64,000 bases of DNA, from the NCBI GenBank assembly GCA_964017195.1, contig OZ024887.1, positions 4,851,959 to 4,915,958 on the forward strand, written 5' to 3'. Source of the stretch: Siderastrea radians. Taxonomy: Eukaryota > Cnidaria > Anthozoa > Scleractinia > Rhizangiidae. The notes under the pieces are model-generated. The model was not told where the DNA came from. It was given only the letters and a program-made list of their open reading frames with translations, and searched no databases. Positions 53,030-64,000 of this stretch are shown here, one piece after another; positions within the stretch are counted from its first letter, which is position 1; the number at the start of each line of letters is the position of its first letter. A program made the translations under genes and the position numbers.

Positions 53030-53510
53030 ATACAGTTCACTAAGGAGGTCGAAGGCGACAACAGCCTCTCGTTCTTTAGACACTACAACAACTAGAGTGA
53101 ACGGGCACATAGAGGTTAACGTATACCGCAAACCAACGCACACTGACAAATATCTTGATTTTAACTCGCAGCACCCCATCCAACATGAGAGGTCGAATAC
53201 CCTCCTTGAGAGAGCGGAGAAAGTTCCATCAACAAACACAGGGAAACGTAAAGAAAAGAATCACGTGGTGAAAGTCTTGATGAACAATAATTGTCCATTA
53301 CGGTTTATCAAGAGCTGAGACTCTAAACGCAAAGCCAAACATGACGTCACAAACAGCAACACTTCGGATGAAGTACAAACATCGTTTGTTGTTCTATTGT
53401 ATGTGATAGGCATAACCGAAAGAACATCGAAAGTTTTACGCAACAACGGAGTCAAAGTGGGTTTTAACCACTCAACACGTTGCGCACTTGCTTCCCGAGA
53501 CCAAAGGACA
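53030..53510 (+). pseudogene. Penelope-like element fragment (after RT domain)
   Basis: Fragments in shifting frames match the Penelope-like region following the reverse transcriptase: FTKEVEGDNSLSF, then NGHIEVNVYRKPTHTDKYLDF and HPIQHERSNTLLERAEKVPS. At least two frame changes and stops break it. Confidence 0.7.
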
Positions 53511-53535
53511 AACTCGCCACATTTCAGTCCTGATT

Positions 53536-53750
53536 TAAGTAAGTAAGAAACTTTATTTACGTGTCAAACCATGTAGCTTGGGATAATCCCATACTAATTA
53601 GGGGACACAAAATAACAATATACAAAACTTAAGATAGAAACAAAAATGAAATAGGACTATTAAAGAAACTGATACTAATCTAATAAACTAGTAGTTGCTA
53701 ATTCTAATCTATACAAAGTCAATTGCCTTGACTGTTACTTTGTTTACTAG
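53536..53750. repeat. insertion inside the Penelope-like fragment
   Basis: This AT-rich block (begins AAGTAAGTAAGAAACTTTAT) separates the two coding parts of the retroelement. It has a STOP-rich, TTTAC/GTAAA-type composition resembling a LINE or SINE tail. It is not assigned. Confidence 0.4.
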
Positions 53751-54021
53751 GGTCAAACCGACAGAGCTTTAGCTAGGAGAATCAAAGAGCATAGAAGAGC
53801 AGTCCGTGTTTGCGAAAGCAACTCTAAAATTGCTCAACACGCAAATCAGTCTGGCCACAGAATGGATTTTGACCATACCCGCACCATTGCAGAGAAAGCG
53901 CGGGATTATCACAGGAGGCTTTTTCTCGAACCGTGGCGTTCGCAGAGACCAGAATGCCACGCTTCGAGAAAAAGCCTCCTATAAAAATCCCGCGGCTCGT
54001 GGATCTACAACACTTTGACAA
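53751..54021 (+). pseudogene. Penelope-like element, GIY-YIG end
   Basis: This reads GQTDRALARRIKEHRRAVRV and HANQSGHRMDFDHTRT, then EKARDYHRRLFLEPW: the GIY-YIG domain of a Penelope-like protein. About 30 bp of inverted repeat at 53913-53980 (AGGAGGCTTTTTCTCGAA) follows in the same frame, and the sequence then decays. Confidence 0.7.
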
Positions 54022-54717
54022 TGTTATGACGAAATTATAATCAATATGAGGACCGACGCATAAAAAACTAAAGTCAATTTGTTAAATTTTTCGTTTAACT
54101 AAGAGCAATAAAAAAACAGTGAAATGATCTAAAGACGTAAAAATTTACGCAACAAAGCTATGTTTTTCATTAAAAACAGAAAAGTTCAAAATTCTGTAAA
54201 AACTACCTGTCAAATATGGCTGCAATGGTGACATGAAATTTTTTGAACAACGACATGTCGTACTAAAGTGTTGCCAGATAAATGTTTAGGAAAATTCACA
54301 AAGATTGATAGTTTTGCGTATGGAAAAGGTTCTAAACGTTCCAAGTCAGTGCAGAAACTTGGTGGTCCGCTCCCTTCCTTCACTTTAGGGGTTATGTTAA
54401 CCCTTTCCTATGTCATACGCAATTGCGCTCTTGTGTTCTCAATCAAGCGGATGCCTTTAACGTGAAGGCTATCGTACATTGGCAACTTTCTTTTTCATTG
54501 AATAACATCATAGTGCAACTTTTACAACGTTTAGGGGTCCCGGTTTCATTAAAACCTGGTGCCAATAACAACAACAACAACAATAACAACAACAACAGCA
54601 AGCTTTATTTGCATGACCATAACAAAGTATTACAGTATTGCAAAAGCCACTAAGACTTAATTATTAATTTCTTACTTAATTAAAATAACTAAAAGAGATT
54701 ACAACCATTTCTTATTT

Positions 54718-55236
54718 TTAACCATTCAGAGAGGTAGCCATCTTAACTAGTTTGTCTCTCTGTTCAAAGCAAGACGAGATGAATGAAATTAATTGAATAT
54801 TTATAAAATAATCAGTACAATTCATAAGATGTGACAGTAAGGTCTCATGTGATAATAGTCGTAGAAATGGGATTTTAGGTTCTATTTTAGAAAAGAACCT
54901 GTCTCTTATCGAAGAATAGCTCGGGCAATCTAGCAAAAAATGAGTTTCATCTTCAATTTTGTTACAATTGCAGAGACTACATAACCTCTCATCACGAGGT
55001 ACTTTGTCGTATCTACCTGTTTCAATCCGAAGTTTATGACTGCTAATTCTCAGGTTTACTAATGATTTTCTAGATGGGTTCTTTCTTGTTAGATCTAGGT
55101 AGGCAGAAAGGCTATAATTCTTTTTGAACGTGTAATAAAAACTAAGTTTTTGCGAATGTTGAAGGGTTTGGTTCCAGTAGGAGATATATTTCTTTTTCAT
55201 GAGATCTACATATTGTTTGATTTTACCTTCATTCAA
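54718..55236 (-). pseudogene. CR1-like ORF2, C-terminal part
   Basis: The segment contains LRISSHKLRIETGRY and a CCHC-like knuckle, CSLCNCNKIEDETHFLLDC, typical of the end of LINE ORF2 proteins. Frame breaks separate it from the RT. Confidence 0.7.
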
Positions 55237-55659
55237 TGAATTACAATTAATGTCACAGAAATTTTAATAGTCAGTCATTTTCATGAGACTAGAGTAAAAA
55301 CTATTATGACCGTTATAATGAAGGCCAATCGATATTTTTAAAGATTGTTTGACTATAGAGCTTTCTTCCTTTTCTCGGAGGTAGTTTAAGTAATTATAAG
55401 TATCTTTTTATTCATATCAATGATCAAGGGGAATTTACCCAGTTCAGCTCTACATGCAATATTGGATGCCTTGTTATGAACTTCTAAATAACGTTTACAG
55501 AATTGTAAATGAGTTTTTCATTGCGGAGCTGTCCCACGACTTAAAATCTGATTTCGCAAAGGCACCCCAAACTTCACTATTGTAGGTTAAAATTGGTGAG
55601 ATCATTGAGGCAAAAATTTTACACGCAAGAGAAGGTTTCAGTTTATTAAAATCAGTGTG

Positions 55660-56410
55660 CCGTCATAGACCAAAGAAAGCATGAAGAGCTTTTTGTCGAA
55701 GGTGTTCAAGCGAAAGCGTAAAATTTCCGGAAGATGAGATGCGAGTCCCTAGGTAGGTATAGTTTTGGACAATGTCTATTATTTCACTGCCTATGTGAAA
55801 AACATGATCACACTTTTTTGTGCATTGTTGAAAAATCATTATCTTGGTTTTCTTGGGGTTTATTCTTAGCATCCAAGAGTTGCAATATGAGGATAACTTG
55901 TTTAGGCAATGCTGCAATCCTACTTTTGATCGTGATAATATAATTAAGTCGTCTGCATAAAAAAGAGAGTTGAGTTTGGTGCCATTTGGTAGCACGAACG
56001 GATCAGATAGAATATTGCCGGTTAAACGAGAAAGCTAAATCATTGACGTATAGGTTAAAGAGCAAAGGACTTAAAATGCAGCCTTGGCCCACACCTCTGG
56101 CGTATTGAAAAGATCGCGTTTGGCTATTTCCAATTCTAACAGAGGAGGTAGAATTCGAATATAAACTTTTAATTACATTTTAGTATAAATCTACTAGCGT
56201 TCTATCATAATAAGGCCACCGCACCATGTTTGAGGCATAGTGCCCGAGCGAAAAACCGCATTAAATAATTTCAAATAAACAGGCATTAGCTGGTTTAAGC
56301 TGGATTTGATCATTTCGTTTTTGATTTTGTCTGAAAACGGAAATTTATTGTTTTTGAGTTTTTTGGCCGCTGTGCGTATTTCAAGTTCGGTTATTAGGTA
56401 GTCCAAAGAA
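55660..56410 (-). pseudogene. CR1-like ORF2, reverse transcriptase pieces
   Basis: The catalytic YADD box is in LNSLFYADDLIILSRSK. An upstream piece has AAKKLKNNKFPFSDKIKNEM, the usual start of the RT fingers. Stops and frame changes between 55996 and 56193 break the domain. Confidence 0.8.
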
Positions 56411-56482
56411 TGCGAATGTGTTGTTGCATCTTCTAGACTTCGTAACTTATTAACAACCGCTTCTTGGTTCGTTAGAGTGTAG

Positions 56483-57927
56483 TCATTGGAAATGTGACAT
56501 CCAATTTTCTTCTGAAATTGGTGGGATGCTAGTTTCCTTCACATAATCATCCATTGATTTTAAACAGTTCCAAAAGTTTCGGCTGTCCGAATTATCTACT
56601 GTATTTTCAAGTTCCGAAATCTTAGTCTGATAATATTCATTTTTCTTCCGTGTCAGAAGGCTTTTGTACTGTTTTAAGATGGTATGATATCCTTCCCGAA
56701 GGGTAATATTAAGTGGATCTCTGTGTTTTAGATTAGCAAGTTTTCTCAATTCGTGTCTCTTAAGACGACATTCTTTATCAAACCATTTTTTGTTAGAAGA
56801 TGATTTGATATGTCGTTTCTTAACGACCCTAATTTTTAAACAACGTGTTGCAGTTGTAATAAGAATATTTTCTACTGCATCTAGAGAGGTGTTAACATTC
56901 CTGTCTGGCCTGTTATCAATAAGGAAATCATGTAGCATTCTCTGTATGTCTCTTGACTGCAGTGCGGTTCTAAATTTAAGTGAGGAATCTCTTTCCCAAA
57001 TAAACTGTTTACGTAAACGTACTAATGTATCGTTGATATTTGTTGTGGCTGAGTGATCATTAACCGTATTAACATTAAGCCATTTCATTATGGGACTGTG
57101 GTCTGATAAACTCAACGGTTCTCTAACAATGAAATTTGCGATATGGTGGAATAAATCTTGATCACATATTGCATAATCAACAATACTAACTCCTGATTTA
57201 CCATGAAACGTGGGTCTTCCCAATGAATTGTCACTAGTTCTACCATTCAGAATCCTCAGATCTGCACTCCTACAGATTTCTAAAAGCCGTTTTCCATAGT
57301 TATTCAATTCGTTATCAAAGCTGTTCCACTGAATGGCGCATAATGAGGATTCAGATTGATCATTAGTTATGATCGTGTTGCCCTCTTGACAAACAACGTC
57401 AGAATATTTGCCTGTTCTAGAGTTTAAATCTCCCACAAGAAGAATTGAGCCAAGAGAAGAGAATTTTTCAATATCGTTTTCAAGCTCTTCAAATAGATCA
57501 GGACAGAAGTAATTTGAATTGTATGGTGGGATATAGGCGCCACACACATAGATGTCTCTTGCGGTTTTTGTATACTCCTTGCTAATCTTAAACCATAAAA
57601 AATTTGATGATTCTTTTTCTACTGAAATCTAGTCGTTGAACTTCGATTTATAAAGTAATGCTAACCCCCCGAGTTGCGACCACCTTTTCTGGTTTTCAAG
57701 GTACTTGTAGTCACAATCTTGAAGCCTTCAACATCGACACTTACTCTTTTCCATGTTTCGGAAAGAATTATGAAATCAAAACTGTTAATCATGCTTAAAC
57801 AATCAGTATTCCGTAATTTGTCACCTAATGATTTTGAAGATAGTCCATTAATGTTCCATGCGAAAAAAGATAATTCGCTGGAGTGATTTGAGCAGCCTGG
57901 CATATCGGTATCAAAAACAAAATTCAC
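56483..57927 (-). pseudogene. CR1-like ORF2, APE endonuclease
   Basis: Motifs of the exonuclease-endonuclease-phosphatase fold are visible: FFAWNINGLSSK, ILSETW, LLVGDLNSRTG and the SDHSPI end. One break lies between 57547 and 57661. The endonuclease nicks target DNA to prime reverse transcription. Confidence 0.85.
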
Positions 57928-58000
57928 TGGATATCCTGATAAATAGGTTAACTACATGTACTAAAATAAGGGCAAAATCAATACTTATTTGGAAAAGGCA

Positions 58001-59206
58001 TTAAAGGAAAGTTTTAATGAATCGTAAGAACGATACCAGTTCCTTAGGCATTTCAACTCCAGAAGTATTGCTAGCGCCAGACTGATCGTTTTGAAGGGAA
58101 GCTGAAGAGTTGGGTTCTAGATGCCCTGTTGGATGCACTGTTGGAGGCGGACCATTCTGCAGGTGAAAGTGTAGTGGGTTTCGTTGTTGCTGCTGCGTTT
58201 GCGAAGGGTGGTAAATTCTGTCGGTCCTGAGGTGTCCGTTTTTTACAGCATTACTGTAAGAGGAATAACCTTCCAGGGAACTTGTATAAGGCGGGCGCAA
58301 TGGTGGAGGTTGTTGCTGTGATTCCGGAGTTGGATAGGCTCTGTTGTGGCCGGAGTTAACCGCGTTACTGGGGAAGGCATGGTTTTCTAAGGGCGTTGTG
58401 TAGAGCGAGCGCGAGGATGAAGGCGAGGAGCGATGCAATTGTCTAGGGGCAGAACGTGGTGGCTTAGCTCGACCACGGATCGCTGCCACTAGATTCGCTG
58501 CAAACAAACCAAGGTGTCTCTTTTTTAGATGTTTGTCATGTAAGATATCTAATCCCTTAGAGAAGATATTTTCGTGACCCACTAGGTGGACGTTGGGTAG
58601 TGTAGAACATCTGTCAATAAGTTTCATGTTAATTTTGGACAAAGTGTGCAAAGAGGAATCAGCTAGTGGTAAGAGAGTAGAGTAGATGACTTTGCTTTTC
58701 GGGAACATTGTGGATGCTTGTGTGATTAAGACGGAGATATCAGAGATGAAGTCATCTATTGGTGTGGTCGTCGTAAGATCATTTGTTCCGCTGTGGATGA
58801 CGATTAAGTGTGGGTGTTCTGATTCCTGATTAATTTCATCTCGTAAAATTGTGGGTACGTGTTCAATTTTGGGGCATCTAAAAAATTTGAATTGTTGCCC
58901 TGAGGGGAAAAGCTTTCTTTTGTCAAGAAATTTTCCATTAGAATCGCACAGTAAAATAGCCTTGTTGACCACAGCAGGAGTAGGAGGTGTGTCGCGTGCT
59001 TTGGGTGAATTGTTGCTAGGGTTAATTTCCAGATCACTGATTTCCTGTAGTCTGTTGAATGGAGTATCAGATTCTTTGCCATCTTGGAGGGGTAGAAATC
59101 TGTTTTCTGTGGTGATGTTGGGCGTAATGAGTTGAGATGGAGTGCCTGTTTCCGTCGTCTGAGGTTCTGGATTTTCGGGTCTGTTTTCCGAGGCGATGTT
59201 TGGCAT
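58001..59206 (-). CDS. LINE ORF1 with SGNH esterase domain
   Basis: The 401-residue open frame is intact (MPNIASENRPENPEPQ). The SGNH fold appears as ILLCDSNGKFLD (nucleophile block), VIHSGTNDL (oxyanion block) and LHDKHLKKRH (Asp-His block). A Pro/Ser/Gln-rich C-terminal tail follows. In CR1/L2-group LINEs an esterase in ORF1 is thought to help membrane association or RNP function. The frame begins beside the (GTTCGA)n repeat, so the true N-terminus may lie further upstream. Confidence 0.75.
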   Translation of the reverse strand: MPNIASENRPENPEPQTTETGTPSQLITPNITTENRFLPLQDGKESDTPFNRLQEISDLEINPSNNSPKARDTPPTPAVVNKAILLCDSNGKFLDKRKLFPSGQQFKFFRCPKIEHVPTILRDEINQESEHPHLIVIHSGTNDLTTTTPIDDFISDISVLITQASTMFPKSKVIYSTLLPLADSSLHTLSKINMKLIDRCSTLPNVHLVGHENIFSKGLDILHDKHLKKRHLGLFAANLVAAIRGRAKPPRSAPRQLHRSSPSSSRSLYTTPLENHAFPSNAVNSGHNRAYPTPESQQQPPPLRPPYTSSLEGYSSYSNAVKNGHLRTDRIYHPSQTQQQQRNPLHFHLQNGPPPTVHPTGHLEPNSSASLQNDQSGASNTSGVEMPKELVSFLRFIKTFL

Positions 59207-59235
59207 GGTGCCTTCAGATGCGGTAGATGTTTCAG

Positions 59236-59420
59236 GGGGAGTGAAGAACCTTCGAGTTTGGACCCGAGTTCGGGTTCGAGTTCGAGTTCGAGTTACAAAT
59301 TCAATGAAATTTTCACAATTATCTGTAAATGACCGTAAAAAAGAGCAAAAGAGGCGCTGCGGAACCTGATGTAAAGCCCGATGAAATCGAAAATCGATAA
59401 AAACCGATAGAAGTTAGTTC
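59236..59420. repeat. (GTTCGA)n repeat unit, left arm of an inverted pair
   Basis: This matches the reverse complement of about 62190-62395: GAAGAACCTTCGAGTTT, the hexamer array, then ATTCAATGAAATTTTCACAA and GACCGTAAAAAAGAGCAAAA. A shorter related array lies at about 60975-61030. Hexamer number and purity differ among the three. Confidence 0.7.
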
Positions 59421-60202
59421 AATTGTATCTGAAATCGATGAAGGTATTTGTAGTGAAGGACGCATTTTTAATACACGGTTGGGGACTGGTGCTAGCCATG
59501 CACGCGGGATCATCTTCATTTATTTCACCAATCTAAAGCACAAAACAGCAAATGACCAAATACCTTGAAAAAACACCTCTTAAAATTCGTTATCTGCCGA
59601 CGCCCTTGCGATGGCGTGAAGTACTGACCGACTCTTGTTCAAAATCACAGCTAAAAAGTAACGTGAAATCAGTGTTACCCAGCTATTCAGTGCATGAAAA
59701 ATGTAAACTTTTGTTAATCAACAAGCCGTCCTCTAATAGTACAGGCACTACAGCGGAACCTCCATCACGGGACAACCTGGGGAAAACGAGAAGTGTTCTC
59801 TTAATTTTGGTGTGCCTACAGGTAACAGATGGAAGAATTACAAATTGGCCTTATCAGTGTATTCCTTTCTTCTTCTTTCCTTTTTTTTTCGTGCCTACAT
59901 TTCACTTAAATAGCATTACATTTCATTGCTTTATAGTTTCCGTTTATTACCAGTTGTAACATTCAATCTTGTTATTGCCATAAGCGTTTAACTTTTGTTG
60001 CAAGAACTACAAAAGAGGTGACATGTACTAATTGAAATTTTAAAAGAAAAGCATAGCCTACTGCTGTACATACGGTCAATAATGGAAATGGGCTTCTTTT
60101 CACCTACGACGCAAACATAAGATAAAAACAAGAATAAGTACAACGTTGTTCACACGTGCGATGAGCATAAGGTGACATACGCAAGCGAAGAGGCATATAA
60201 TT
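59421..60202. other. no recognisable gene
   Basis: The stretch is AT-rich with a T-rich run at about 59868-59890. The frame 59552-59959 has no recognisable domain. Confidence 0.4.
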
Positions 60203-60900
60203 TTGGGGACGGTAGAATCACAAATCCTACTCCGTAGCGTTGTAAAAACACTCGACTGGAAAAGATATATTGATGATATATTCTCGATCTGGAATACAAA
60301 CAAAGACGAGGTTACGCAATTCATGGAACAAGTAAATAGCCACCACCCCACCATAAAGTTTACGGCTGAAGTATCTGACACAGATACTACGTTCCTCGAC
60401 ACAAGCGTTTACAAAGGCGAAAGATTCGCTAACGAGTCTATATTAGACATAAAAATGCATTTCAAACCAACTGAAACATTTCAGTACACACATTTCTCTA
60501 GTTCCCACCCATCAGGGATCAACAAGGGCTTCATTGAAGGTGAAGCACTAAGGCTTCTCTGGACAAACTCCTCAGAAACTACGTTCAAAACTGCAGTTTT
60601 AAACTTCAAAACACATCTCAAGGAAAGAGGGTATCCCGAAACTCTGATTTCAACAATCCTCGCTGAGATTAACTTTGAGGGCAGAAAACTTGCCCTTCAA
60701 CAAAGGCGTAAACAAAACACGCGAATCTTGCCTTTCGTCCCACAATATCGTCCATCAGTGCCTAATTTAAAGCAAATACTTATGCAAAACTGGCATTTAA
60801 TTCAGCAACAACCTTTGCTTAACAAGATATTTTAAGATCCTCCTATGGTCGCATACAAAAGGGGCAGATCCCTAAAAGACATACTCGTTCGAGCCAAACT
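60203..60900 (+). pseudogene. Penelope-like element, reverse transcriptase end
   Basis: The fragment has the RT catalytic box in RYIDDIFSIW and continues FTAEVSDTDTTFLDT and KPTETFQYTHFSSSHPSG, as in Penelope-like elements. A stop (TAA at 60833-60835) interrupts the frame before PPMVAYKRGRSLKDIL. Homology ends near 60900, at the hexamer-repeat region. Confidence 0.75.
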
Positions 60901-61039
60901 GTGAACTGGTTATTACACGTGGATAGGAGTCGTGTAGGCCTGTCACCCTATTGTTATCACCACTGGAAAAGACCCCGATTCTTAACTCGAACTCGAACTC
61001 GAACTCGGGTCCAAACTCGAAAGTTCGGGATTCCAATGT

Positions 61040-61960
61040 TTCAGGCCGTTGAATAGCTGGATTTGTGTTATGTTTGTCATCAGTGGAGTTCTGCCAGAGC
61101 GCCGTCACTTGTGATTTATTTCCGCTGTGAGGTTGGTTTGTGACTCTCGTAGTGCTTGATTTGTTTGTGCGATTTGTATTTGCTTTTTCTGAAGAGATTT
61201 ATTTTCATCTTGCAATGTTTGAATAACTTGTGATTGTTGAGAAATCATTTCTTGGAGTGATTTAATTTGAGAGGAAAGATCAGCGGACAGATCATCGACT
61301 GATTTGTAACTTGATCAGGTGGTCTTGTTGGACTATTTTGTCCTTTAGTAGTTGGATATCCCCAAAATCGGCTTCTAACTTTCCGAGTGTGTCTCTCATT
61401 GTTGTGATTGTTTTTGGACGGACAGGTGAGACTGTTGGTGTTTCCGGACTTTCCGATGGGACTGTCAGCGTTTTCGTTGGAGCGGATAACTCGCTATTGT
61501 TATTTTCCCCTTTGTTTGATGAAGGAATGTTGTCATCTCCAACAAATTGAATAAAATTTGTGAAAAAGTTTTGAAGTGAAGATCCGAAGAGAGATAAGTC
61601 CTCAAATGAAGAAATGGAAGAGAGAGGTTGATGATCGCTGAGTGTGTTGACAATGTGAAGGAGCACGGGGAACTCAAAAATGCTCCATTCTTCGAATTTT
61701 TTCCCTTCTACTTCAGTGAATCCTCCCGGTTGTGGCAAAGACTGTGATAGCGACTAATTGCTCTTCACCAGTAGATGTATTGGTAATTAAATGAATGATG
61801 ATTTTGTCGCACTTCGAAGCTGAACTGGGGCTATCTTGTTCCTCCCATATGTCCTTATAGTCTGCTGCATTTCCGGTAGTCTTAGACTGCGAGTAGTCTC
61901 TAATTTTGGCGATTGCGATTGTGGGGGGGACGAAATGCACACGCGCGTGCGAAATTTCGA
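61040..61960 (-). pseudogene. LINE ORF1 N-terminal part, broken
   Basis: On the minus strand a first piece (61713-61940) reads MHFVPPTIAIAKIRDYSQ and CDKIIIHLITNTSTGEEQLV. After a frame change near 61713-61740, a second piece (61292-61738) continues with EGKKFEEWSIFEFPVLLHIV. A coiled-coil end follows to about 61100. The layout suits ORF1 of a CR1-like LINE, possibly the missing head of the one at 54566-59206. The link is inferred from order and strand only. Confidence 0.5.
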
Positions 61961-62189
61961 GGAGAATTAGAGACTACAGACAAAGCCAGGGAGTTTGAAT
62001 TAAACGGGCACATTCCAAGCCCAAAACTCTGATTGGCCTTTTTTTGGGTACCTGTCAACAATCTGGCAATAGTAGAGAAGCCGCTGTCAACACTCACGAT
62101 AACATCGACTCCGTTTCAGTTTACTGAGATGGCAGACAGATTACAGGGTTGTCTGGACAAATAGCGAGGTTTCTTCAAAGTTGGGAATC

Positions 62190-62395
62190 CCGAACCTTCG
62201 AGTTCTATCGGTTATTATCGATTATCGATTTCATCGTGCCTTACATCAGGCTTTGCAGCGTCTCTTTTGCTCTTTTTTACGGTCATTTACAGATAATTGT
62301 GAAAATTTCATTGAATTCTTGTAACTCGAACTCTAACTCTAACTCTAACTCGAACTCTAACTCGAACTCGGGTCTAAACTCGAAGGTTCTTCACT
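62190..62395. repeat. (TCGAAC)n repeat unit, right arm of an inverted pair
   Basis: See 59236-59420. Here the array is mixed (CTCTAACTCTAACTCGAAC) and longer. Confidence 0.7.
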
Positions 62396-63883
62396 CCCTG
62401 AAATTGTAATCCACTCACTACTGTGAGTTGAGATTTCATCCAAATTTTAACATCGATACGGGACCGATCGAACGGAAAAAAGTATTGTCTGCACGGATGA
62501 AGTACAAAATTCAGTCTCCGCTCGCTGGCTGCTTCGTTTTGCTCTGCGTTGAAATAAAACTTCCTGGCTCGTGGGAAGTTTCATTTTCGTTCGCATCGAC
62601 CTCAAACTTTCGGTGAAAGTAGAAAAAATTTGCCGCGTCTTCGACGTTATTTTTTTTTTCCGATGGGATTTTTGGAGACGAAGAAAATTACCTCGGCGAC
62701 TGCTAAATCCGTAAAAGTGTTTGACGGGCTTTTGATATGACAGGGCCGCTTCTTGGGACTAAAAATTTACTGTCGACCGAAATTCTAAACTCAATGTTCA
62801 TTTTTTCTTCGAGATGAGACGCTGTAATTTTTCCTTTTGATCACGGCCCATCCGGTCGAGTACTGGTCGAATCCAAATAAACAATGCGAACCGTTTCATT
62901 TGCGATAACATCTTCCGCAGTTAAGAGAAGGAATCCCATTGGTTGCGCTTAAAAAAATTGGCTTGTAAGACGATATGAAATTTACATCCCAAAATCACTC
63001 GGCCGTGAAAGGTCAAATATATCGGGCAAATATATTACTTTATTTCATTTCAATGACGGATACAAGGTTGGGCGTCAAATTGATAATGAATGAGGGGAAT
63101 TTTTTTACCTTCAGTCGTAAATGCAACCTTGTTCTCAGGTCTGGATTTTAAGTTTGGCTCTCTGCCTGGGGCTATGCCATGCTAATGAGTCCTAACAAGG
63201 ACGAAACAGCTGTCCATGGCTGCCACTGCCCGGGTGATATGTCTGTGTGCATGCGTAAGGTACTGGCCATACCGCGGAGTAAACCGCGGAGTTGTGTTGA
63301 ATGACCATTGCTTTCAGATGGTCTGTTCTCAGGTCTCCCCTTTTCTTGTCCCTTGGAGCGAGAGAGAGACCTTGGTCTAGTCTGGTCACTTGTTGGTCAC
63401 GTGTTCCTTCGACATTTGAGAACATTTGGGAGTGGACCTCTAATTTCAAAGCTTTTGTTCCGTTTTCTTTTCTTAATTTCCCAGTGAGGTTCCCCAAAAT
63501 GACACGGATGAGCGTTGACTCGGCTGAGCCTTACGATCGTAGAAGTTTCATTTACAGAAAACTCGCCACGTTATCTATCGAATTGTTAAATATCTTTGGT
63601 CATGTAACAAGACTTTTTGCTCAACCAGGCTTTGCTTTGGAAAAAAAGCAATTAAAACTTGACCTATTCGTATCCATGACTGAAAAATATAAATACTATA
63701 TGTATAGATTGATTTAAAAACATTGGTCCTTTCAATCAGGCAACAATAAATGTATAATTTTGCAATACTTGACGTCCATAACAATTTGCTTAGAAACGAC
63801 GGTCTCTAATCAAAGCTTTACTGACATTCCGCGTGAAGTCAAAGTGATGATTCAAAAGTAGCTTTCCTTCTCAAACGTTGGAC
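62396..63883. other. DNA upstream of the second phosphatase copy
   Basis: No exon is recognised. The last 280 bp resemble 20040-20330, including GCTCAACCAGGCTTTGCTTT here and GCTCAACTGGGCTTTGCTTT there, and GCTTAGAAACGAC in both. The promoter and 5' UTR of both gene copies therefore derive from one duplicated segment. Confidence 0.6.
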
Positions 63884-63988
63884 ATGGCGCGGTACTATCT
63901 GTACTCTTGTTTCTTTTTGCTGTTCGCACTCTGTCCGGTCACATGCGAAGCAGGCGAGAGGGGAAGAAAACTTGTAATGGTGAACGCA
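63884..63988 (+). CDS. second acid phosphatase copy, exon 1 only
   Basis: ATG 63884 opens a 35-residue exon, MARYYLYSCFFLLFALCPVT..., ending KLVMVNA before a GTGAGT donor at 63989. It is the paralog of exon 1 of the gene at 20331, five codons shorter within the signal peptide. The rest of the gene is beyond the window. The signal peptide predicts secretion or lysosomal delivery. Confidence 0.8.
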
Positions 63989-64000
63989 GTGAGTGAAAAA

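Larger units (their letters stand above)
54566..59206 (-). mobile_element. CR1-like non-LTR retrotransposon, decayed
   Basis: On the minus strand, in order, are an SGNH-esterase ORF1 part (58001-59206), an APE-type endonuclease (about 56483-57927), a reverse transcriptase (about 55660-56410) and a C-terminal CCHC-like segment (54718-55236). A microsatellite-like tail lies at 54566-54600 (TTGTTG-type on this strand). Several frame breaks separate the pieces of ORF2. The esterase-bearing ORF1 points to the CR1/L2 group. Confidence 0.8.

Noticed and set aside
62149..62409. Asn-Ser repeat protein
   Set aside because: Product of the hexamer array; no conserved ends.

Overview
The window is animal nuclear DNA, most likely from a cnidarian and probably a hexacoral. 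The taxon is an inference. It rests on multi-exon animal genes with GT/AG introns, tRNA-derived SINEs, abundant Penelope-like and CR1-like retroelements, a C-terminal domain I associate with cnidarian secreted proteins, and a Polinton/adintovirus-type element.

Host genes. From 2528 to 7375 (+) lie the last six coding exons of a bHLH-PAS factor of the aryl hydrocarbon receptor (AhR) type. Its PAS-A domain is clear, no PAS-B is visible, and a long 3' UTR follows. From 20331 to 31400 (+) a complete 14-exon gene encodes a secreted histidine acid phosphatase of 495 residues with an added C-terminal cysteine-containing domain. A second copy of its first exon, with similar upstream DNA, starts at 63884 and runs off the window, so the locus is a tandem family.

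Mobile DNA. Two DNA elements stand out. (1) A 4.5 kb element at 13198-17737 is built as two 1.7-2.25 kb inverted arms around a 593 bp spacer. Each arm carries the same two C2H2 zinc-finger genes; one copy of the larger gene is deleted and broken. The element sits in the GIY-YIG region of a Penelope-like retroelement and is flanked by a 6 bp target duplication, TTTTAT. (2) A 17.3 kb Polinton/adintovirus-like element lies at 34569-51898. It has 277 bp terminal inverted repeats, each containing a 176 bp near-perfect hairpin. It carries a protein-primed DNA polymerase (broken), DDE integrase, VLTF3-like factor (frameshifted), PLA2-domain virion protein, adenain-like protease, major and minor capsid proteins, core-like proteins, a PPSY-motif virion protein, packaging ATPase, a collagen-like fibre and several small proteins. 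A GC-rich block at about 49423-49695 looks like a structured RNA. Between 52.9 and 62.4 kb the DNA is mostly decayed Penelope-like and CR1-like retroelement pieces.

How it fits together. The Polinton genes form a virion module in two divergent blocks around 46.06 kb, with short TATA-like boxes just before most start codons. The replication and transcription genes are decaying while most structural genes remain open. The 4.5 kb element shares the terminal motif AGTATAT with the Polinton, and its 6 bp target duplication is the Polinton size. I infer it is an internally deleted relative of a larger element whose terminal repeats contained genes. All family names come from reading the translated sequence; no database search was run.
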